NCBI GenBank assembly: GCA_949752745.1
Contig: OX457026.1
Location: 73,596,742-73,660,741 of the forward strand
DNA length: 64,000 bases
Direction of reading: 5' to 3'
DNA from: Protula sp. h YS-2021
Taxonomy: Eukaryota > Annelida > Polychaeta > Sabellida > Serpulidae
Shown: positions 45,966-64,000 of the stretch, one piece after another
How the letters are laid out: each line of letters opens with the position of its first letter
Numbering within the stretch: position 1 is the first letter of the stretch
Translations under genes and position numbers: made by a program
The notes under the pieces: model-generated
What the model saw: only the letters and a program-made list of their open reading frames with translations
What the model was told of the DNA's origin: nothing
The model's database searches: none

Positions 45966-46590
45966 AAAAGGGCACTGCAAAGCGCAAATCAAACTATGTA
46001 GAAACGAACGAAGTTTGACATTTAGTATGAGATTCACCAACTTTCAAAACACAATCTTAATAACTACAAGAAGCTCTTCAAAGTTAATCGAGTATTAACT
46101 AAAGATAGAAGAATAGAAAAGTGATGAATACATTCATTTCAGTGACCGGCATGAATTCGAAAATTCCACCTATTCGCGGAAATCCACTGTTTTTCACAAT
46201 GGAAAATCAATAAATGGCAGGCATTATATAGCATCAGTTAGAACAAAAGCCTCTGGTTAAGTGGTCGAGACTCATCTGAATAACTTAAGTGAACACCTAC
46301 TGTGAGAAAATTAATGGAAATTTCAGTATTTTCCTTAAAAAATCAGCATATCTTGTGATATACGAAAAATATGATAACACCCTGTTGAATCCTAATCATG
46401 AAATTGCTCTCTATCAATTGCTCAAAGCGAGTAAATCAATGCAGCTTGTTGAACTCAAAAATCTCTCGGACCTCAAGGACACTGTAGAACAAGAAATAGT
46501 TAAAATATAGCAAATTATCATCGAAAAACAGCTTTAAAATGCTAAATATATTCATCAGTTTGAATTGCTTTCGCAGGATATACAAAATGT

Positions 46591-47030
46591 TTGGGGAAAG
46601 ACTTTGGCAGTGACCTTGGAATTGATCTCTTCACATATTTAACACACGTTTTAACCTTTCTCTCTTCTGTCAAAACATTTGAACCTGATGTTTCACTATA
46701 CACTATTTGGAATGTAACTAAACAAAAATCATTTAATTGCTTAAACAAAAACATTGACAGTGTTATCCGTTAACTCGGTAATGTTTTTGAAGTAGCAACT
46801 GTGCTATTTTTATTAGATGATGGCACGTCTGTCTTGATGAAAAGACTTATCGGGCCAACAAAAAACAGTAGCTTTGAAATATTTGATAGGCCCGGCAACA
46901 GAAAGTTAATTGAGAGAAAAGGTATCGAAGGCTACCTCAAAGTTTCTCATTCCACAATAATATCCATGGACAGGAAGTCTTATTCACTTAAATATTTAGT
47001 GGCCAACAGCTTTTCTTGTTATGTTTCTTG
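46591..47030 (+). pseudogene. unassigned degenerate reading frame after the USP-like remnant
   Basis: One frame with a single TAA (46771-46773): FTYLTHVLTFLSSVKTFEPD before it, LGNVFEVATVLFLLDDGTSV and FEIFDRPGNRKLIERKG after it. It follows the USP-like region on the same strand and may belong to the same lost gene. I do not recognise the family. Further frame to 47440 is probably chance. Confidence 0.3.
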
Positions 47031-47654
47031 TCTTCCCCCAACTCCAATGAGCGTGAAAAATTCTGGATTTTCATGCAACATTGGGGGGTTAGATTATAAC
47101 CCACTTGGCCTACGGCCCAGAATCCTACACTGTTTCTACCCAGAAGGCCTACGATTGTTTTTTACTAAGATTCGGCGTACCCACTTCAAATCCTCGCTAT
47201 ATAACGATACGCTCGCTTTCAGGCACCTCTGTGGTGATGTGCAAATTTCAACGAACCACAAATCTTTATTGGAATTCGCCAAAAGCCCTCAAAGTACAAG
47301 GGCAATGAGACATACCTTCTGTGTCGCGTTTTCTTTAAAAGAACGGAAGTGCGGAAATAACCACAAATCTCCGTCACAAAAAGTCACAGTAAATTTTGTT
47401 ATTATTCGAATTTGTATTTCAAAAAAGCATGGAAGAATCTAAAAGTGAAATACGGTGGCAGTACATAATAAATTTATGCCTAATTCTTCATCTATAAATT
47501 ATTTTGAGTATACATTTTACACAAAATCAGTAATCCCTTCATTTCAATTTTGGTCACTTGACTTTAGTCACATGACATTTAAAGCCCAGAACGTAAACAA
47601 ACATTTGACAGGTGATTGAGGACGCTGACTTTTCCACACCTTAACGAAGAAATA

Positions 47655-48400
47655 AAAGATATGCAGCCCATTAAAAGTTGTTCCTTTTTTGCAAAAAGAA
47701 TATTTTGTGCATGAACTTACAGTAAGTGTTCGAATAACAAGTGGCCGTGCCTCAGAAGATATGAAGTTGGCCCGTATTAGCGGCACAATGTAAGGCTTCG
47801 TAGCTGTGACAGAGAGGTGTATGAAGCTACAGGGGCCCCTCGTTAATTCGTACTCCTCGGGACCAAGGGAAAAAGTACGAATTAACCGAGGGTACCAATT
47901 AACCGGGGGTCAAATTTTCGAATGGACAAAAAAAAATTGAGGGTAAATTCGTACTTTTACATAGAAGTGAATGGGTCCCAAAATCGGGACCGACGGAATT
48001 GGTACGAATTAGCCGAGGAACCGAATTAACCGAGGACGAATTAACGAGGGCCCCCTGTATTTAAGTCAGAGCTGACTCGGAGCTTATTGTAGCTTCAGCA
48101 AAGTCCATACTAGTCCTAGATGACTCTTGCGGTCTTCCTATGACAGCAAGTCATAGTTCCTATAATAGAACATGCCAAAATTGTGCCTGATTTGCAAAAA
48201 GGGTATTTTGTTCATGAACTTTCAGTTAATGTTTGAATTATTGGGACGGGTATGCAGGATTCGTGCCTCAGAACATTCAAAGTGTATCCCTATTAGCATA
48301 ACAATGTAAGGCTTCGTAACTCTGACAGAGAGATATACTATGTTATACAAGTCAGAGTTGACTCGGAGCTATGAAGCTATGAAGGAACACACAACTAGTC
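47655..48400. repeat. ~230-bp direct duplication
   Basis: Copy 1 is 47670-47829 plus 48058-48105 and copy 2 is about 48185-48400. Both contain TTTGCAAAAAG.(G/A)TATTTTGT(T/G)CATGAACTT, AATGTAAGGCTTCGTA, TCTGACAGAGAG-type and GTCAGAG.TGACTCGGAGCT. Copy 1 is interrupted by the Tigger MITE. Confidence 0.7.
47830..48057. mobile_element. pogo/Tigger MITE, 228 bp, TA target duplication
   Basis: TA|CAGGGGCCCCTCGTTAATTCGT at the left and ACGAATTAACGAGGGCCCCCTG|TA at the right. Inverted ends and a TA duplication are the hallmarks of Tc1/mariner-pogo elements. The inside lacks coding sequence. About 165 bp match the Tigger fragment at 27300. Comparison with copy 2 of the surrounding duplication shows the site without the insertion. 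Confidence 0.8.
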
Positions 48401-51400
48401 TGTGATCTGTACAAATACTCAAACTGACGTAAGAACGAGTTCTGAGTTCTGTTTTTTTAACAACAACAGGTTTTTAACAACGGTCTGGGCCTTGTACAAG
48501 GACAAAATTATGGGTTTTTAATGATTTACCGTGTGTTTCTTTGGTGTGACGAATGTTGTAAACACTGAAAACATAAACAACCTGCGCAGTGGAAAAAACA
48601 GCTGTTTGACAGCTGTTTGTTTACAACATACCTCAAGTGAAAGTAACGAGATTGTGACAGATTTTTAGTTGTTGGAGGTCACGTGATCTTTACATATGAA
48701 ACCTGACTGTTGATTCAAGTAGTGCTTACTACTCTGGCAGATAATCCTCTCGAGAGTTTCTCGAGAACTCCGCGCTTTTACTAATTCTGGCAGATAAATT
48801 ATCTGATCGCCATTTTTTCTCCGAAAATCACTTCCGGATAAGTGTTCAAAATCACGTGACAATAAGAGACAATATGGTGTCGTTTGGGTAAACACAATTA
48901 TTTGTTTTTATAAATTCATATTGTGAATAATACAACACTACCCACAATTATTTGGAGTTTTTGATCAGTACTGTTGACTACGTTGCCATTAACACCACGG
49001 TTTCGTATTAATTTTCGGCAAGAAGGTCAAGGTCGGTAGTTGACAGGCCCAAAAAGCTTAGTCAAAGCTGTCATAACACCTAAAACCGGAAACACGTGGG
49101 AAGCACGTTTTCAAGTGACTTGAAGTGCGCAAGAAACAACAAGTCAATGACTTTTTTTACTTGACAGACAGATCTGTCACAAAAGAAACACATGGTTAGT
49201 GAAATATCCCTCAACTTACACGTTAACGAATATATACCACCGACAGAAGAGGTCTAACCAAACATTGCTAATACAAAACACAGTAACTTCCCAGTATACG
49301 GACATTAAAATACACAAAAGTATAAACTGTGTTTCTAAGGTAAACCCTGGACAAGTTTGGGACATAAAATGTCGGCATGAACATGAACCAATCACAAATA
49401 GCGTTACAACCGATGTCCCAGAACGAAGACGTCAACAAATAAACAGCTGATCAATCTGACTGGTTTTATTAACTTTTCTTTTGAACAACAAAAGATACTT
49501 TCAATTTTATGTTACAATATTATCATGAGATACACTTTCCCAAGTATGTGGATCTAAGGATATCTAAAAGTAAAATGAGTAAAGCAGGTTTCAGCCTATC
49601 TGTGTCAAATGTCTCATTTCACCCTCCGTCCCATGCTACGGTTTGGGCCTTGTACAAGCTAAACACAACTTGTGTGCACTTATTATCGCTCACACACTAG
49701 TAAATCCTGTTATCTGAGAAAAACTATGATACCTGTGGTTCAGTTCTCGAAATTAAATGCAATCTTTGTTTTCTGTGATATATACTTTACAAAAGTTGTT
49801 CAATCGTTTCTTTATTTACGAAAAACATTTCTCACTGGCCTGCAAGCGGAAACACATGTCAGTATTTGGAAACAAAAGAAAAAAGGTGTAATGGCTGCCG
49901 CTGTTGAGTTCTAGTTTTTAATGAAAAATTTTTTTAAATATTCTCATTAAATGGCCAGAGTTATTATTTACCATTAAATTGCTCTCACGTACAAAAAATA
50001 TATTTAAAAAACATTAAAGCGGGTTCGACCTTGGGAAATATGGCATAAATACAGTATAAAATTGTAAAAGTGGTTTGCATTTTGTGTTTCAACAGCAATG
50101 CAACTTGGAAGATTGTGTACGCTAAGCAAATGTTAACAATATAGGGAGAAATTTGGTTTACAGAAGAAAAACCTTCAAAATGAACCCCGATATATCAATG
50201 CAAAAATATATTATCCATGAATCAATTGTTTTGATGCTTGTTTTGATGCTTCGATGCTTGCAACATAATAATTCAATAATTATGTTCTAACATGTCTCAA
50301 CATGTAATTGTATATTTAATGTGCATCCTTGAATGAAATAAGTTCACTAAAAATTTAATAGCTGAAATATAAGGATCGTATACTCATTTTTAAGTACAAG
50401 CAACAGGTGCTAACCAATAAGCCTTATCTATATTTGTTTAAAATACTGTTACACTTCCCTAACAAAACCACACATTATATAAAATATGCAACTCTTTCAT
50501 CAACACACAACATATTCGTTGTCCTATTAAGAATAAAAAATAATATTTGAAAAAATTTTTACACCTGTTTTGAGAATTACATTTTTTACTAGTAGATTCT
50601 ATAAGTACGTAAGTAATTAATAAAAAAATTGTAACTGAAGTTGTATGAAAGTAGCTCGTAATCTTGTGACAGCTCATGCTGTGATAATTCTATTCTTTTC
50701 ATTCAAATAGAATGTACTTTATCACTGATAAATTTATCTTTTTGAAGTTCAAGAAGTTCGTGCTTGATATATTTAAAGCATAATGTTGCTACCGTGTTTT
50801 TATATCTCCCTTGATTTATCGAATTGTCAGGTTTGGTCATTCAATGAAACATTATGTTTTTTAACGTTTAACAGGTAGGTCAAATCTTATAAGTGAAAAC
50901 TTCGATGGACTACCTTTTCCATGATAAGACTTGGAAATTTACCTAATGTTGATATGTACCCGATTTTATGTATATATCTTTTTTCTGGAAATAAACTGAA
51001 GTTCAATTAAGCAATCGGGTGCTTTATCTATTACATATGTTCTAGGATGCCATTTGATAGAAAACCAAATATAATCATGTAGCTCTCACTTTTTCATAGA
51101 GGCTGCCGAATTTACAATATGTAAACAAAGCGTATTGGCCTCGTTTTCAATTCAAAATAAACCACCGGCAAAAGCACATGTTAGTATGTTGTTTTTCCCT
51201 TTTTGAATTTTTAATATTAATTTATTTAAGAGAACTTCATATACAAAGAGTAGAAGAAAATAACTGTGCTTATGCTGTTAACACTTACAAGTATCGTAAT
51301 CTCTTATCAATGTGAGTTGTGAAACAGACGAAATCAAAATGGCTGTTTTATGTGCAAAATAAAATCCTTATGAGGGGTGAAAGCCTTTTTGGCAATTGTA

Positions 51401-52306
51401 TTTTAAGCGATTTTATGTTGAATTAGGGTAAAATTAAATTACTCTGTGTTATTATATGAACGTGGTATAAAATTAATGAGATCGCGCAAGACAAATTTCT
51501 AGTTTTTGATTTTCTAAGACAAATGCTTCAACCCACCTTACCCCATGGTTCAGTCTATTATCTGGCCTTTGTCGATTAGGTAGTAGTTTCGGGAAAGACA
51601 AAATTTCAGCTGTTCAATTTCAACCAGATTGCCAAAGATAGCAGCTGAGATCTGTTTGTACTAAAAGATTTTTTTCGCCGTTCCAGATATTACAACTCGT
51701 AGCTCCAAGAAGCGAGTTCATAATATCACTGACTCTGCAGTATAAAGTCAATCAGTTCGCTGAAATTTTGAAAATTAGTGGGCTTGTCATATGGTCGCGA
51801 AAACAACACAGTAGTTCTGGTGGTGTCCGTTTAGTTGCCATATACGTAAATGCAAAATTCCAGTAAACTACAGTCTGTCAGCTGTCATGATTTAAATAAA
51901 CATTTTACTTTGAAGTCTGTTGTATCGCATGTGTGTTTCACGATTGTTTGGAGGATGTGTATTTACAATATTTTCAGTGTTGCTTAAGAGCTAATTCTAT
52001 GTATACGAACTTGGGGAATGATATAAACAGCTGGAAGTTCCACTGTTCTGATTTAAAATAAAAAAACAACTCTGATTTTCAATAAAAGATGTATGTGGTG
52101 CAATACTATAATGTCGGCGATGTTTAAGCTATGGGTCTAAGCGCTGAAGGTAGGCAGTGAATTTCATCTGAGTAATGAAAGGAGTGAATAAAATAACCGC
52201 AAATTACTTCGATACTGTCATTACTTATGTAGACTCTCGTTTTTAGACGTTGTGCTATGAGAGTGAGCAGTGTACAAACGGGATTTCGGGAAATTGAAAT
52301 TGAACC
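48401..52306. other. AT-rich intergenic DNA, no gene seen
   Basis: About 3.9 kb before the CHD start codon. An ACAGCTGTTTGACAGCTGT palindrome (about 48597-48616) is the only short motif noted. The CHD promoter and 5' UTR should lie in the last few hundred bases, but no TATA box or clear element is visible. Confidence 0.5.

Positions 52307-64000
<11,694 letters not shown>

Larger units (their letters stand above)
41601..46380 (+). pseudogene. decayed ubiquitin-specific-protease (C19)-like coding region
   Basis: Pieces in USP order. At 41640: LQNNSWFNALTQAF, the Cys box with serine replacing the catalytic cysteine. At 41812-41905: a segment with DPQEFYCTLIRPLL, like the 'QQDxxEFL..LL' block. 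At 41950: GLCDTCGN, a C-x2-C pair. At 46205-46240: NGRHYIASVR, like the His box 'GHYxAyvr'. At 46355: SAYLVIYEKY, like the terminal 'aYxLfYer'. The frame changes at about 41690 and 42005 and there are stops (e.g. 41818), so it is dead. A satellite-type insertion (about 42160-45965) separates the Cys and His halves. It may be a retrogene, a gene relic or part of a large transposon. Confidence 0.5.

Overview
The window looks like nuclear DNA of an invertebrate animal. It has two intron-rich protein genes with GT-AG introns, and a dense, nested set of eukaryotic transposons fills the rest. The repeat style (pearl/HINE-like cores with ACGG runs and end hairpins, Ngaro and Polinton-like elements, CR1) suggests a marine lophotrochozoan such as a mollusc. 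That placement is an inference; no species is assigned.

Layout. 1-1.5 kb: nothing recognised. 1.5-4.2 kb: a decayed I/Nimb-like non-LTR retrotransposon split by a tandem-repeat element. 4.6-20.3 kb: one Ngaro-type (DIRS) YR retrotransposon with SGNH, RT/RNase H and tyrosine recombinase remnants and split A1-ORFs-B1A2-B2 repeats. Its 3' end is interrupted by an 8.9-kb element (11182-20075) with 2.1-kb terminal inverted repeats and a 5-of-6-base target duplication. That element is itself interrupted by a 5'-truncated CR1 LINE. 20.3-25.6 kb: non-coding DNA, a TIR element, a long hairpin and a MITE.

25.6-37.9 kb (minus strand): a 14-exon gene for a roughly 634-residue protein with two tandem nucleotidyltransferase-type modules, only the second keeping the catalytic signature. 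Its introns carry several DNA transposons. 38-52 kb: a foldback element, a decayed ubiquitin-specific-protease-like coding region split by 3.7 kb of satellite DNA, a pogo/Tigger MITE inside one copy of a local duplication, and empty AT-rich DNA.

52.3-64 kb (plus strand): the first 21 coding exons (about 1040 residues) of a CHD3/4/5 (Mi-2) chromatin remodeller: CHDNT, two PHD fingers, two chromodomains and the first part of the SNF2 ATPase. The gene runs off the right edge. Several introns hold minisatellites, including one array that repeats the end of exon 21 with its splice donor.

The best candidate for an undescribed system is the 8.9-kb inverted-repeat element. It encodes a C2H2 zinc-finger protein and a PC4/SUB1-domain protein on opposite strands. 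Each gene has an array of GTTGAACAT-type 9-mers, then a TATA-like box, then an ATG 52-53 nt after that box. This suggests a small self-contained regulatory circuit carried by a Polinton/Maverick-like mobile element. No polymerase, integrase, packaging ATPase or capsid gene is visible in it.
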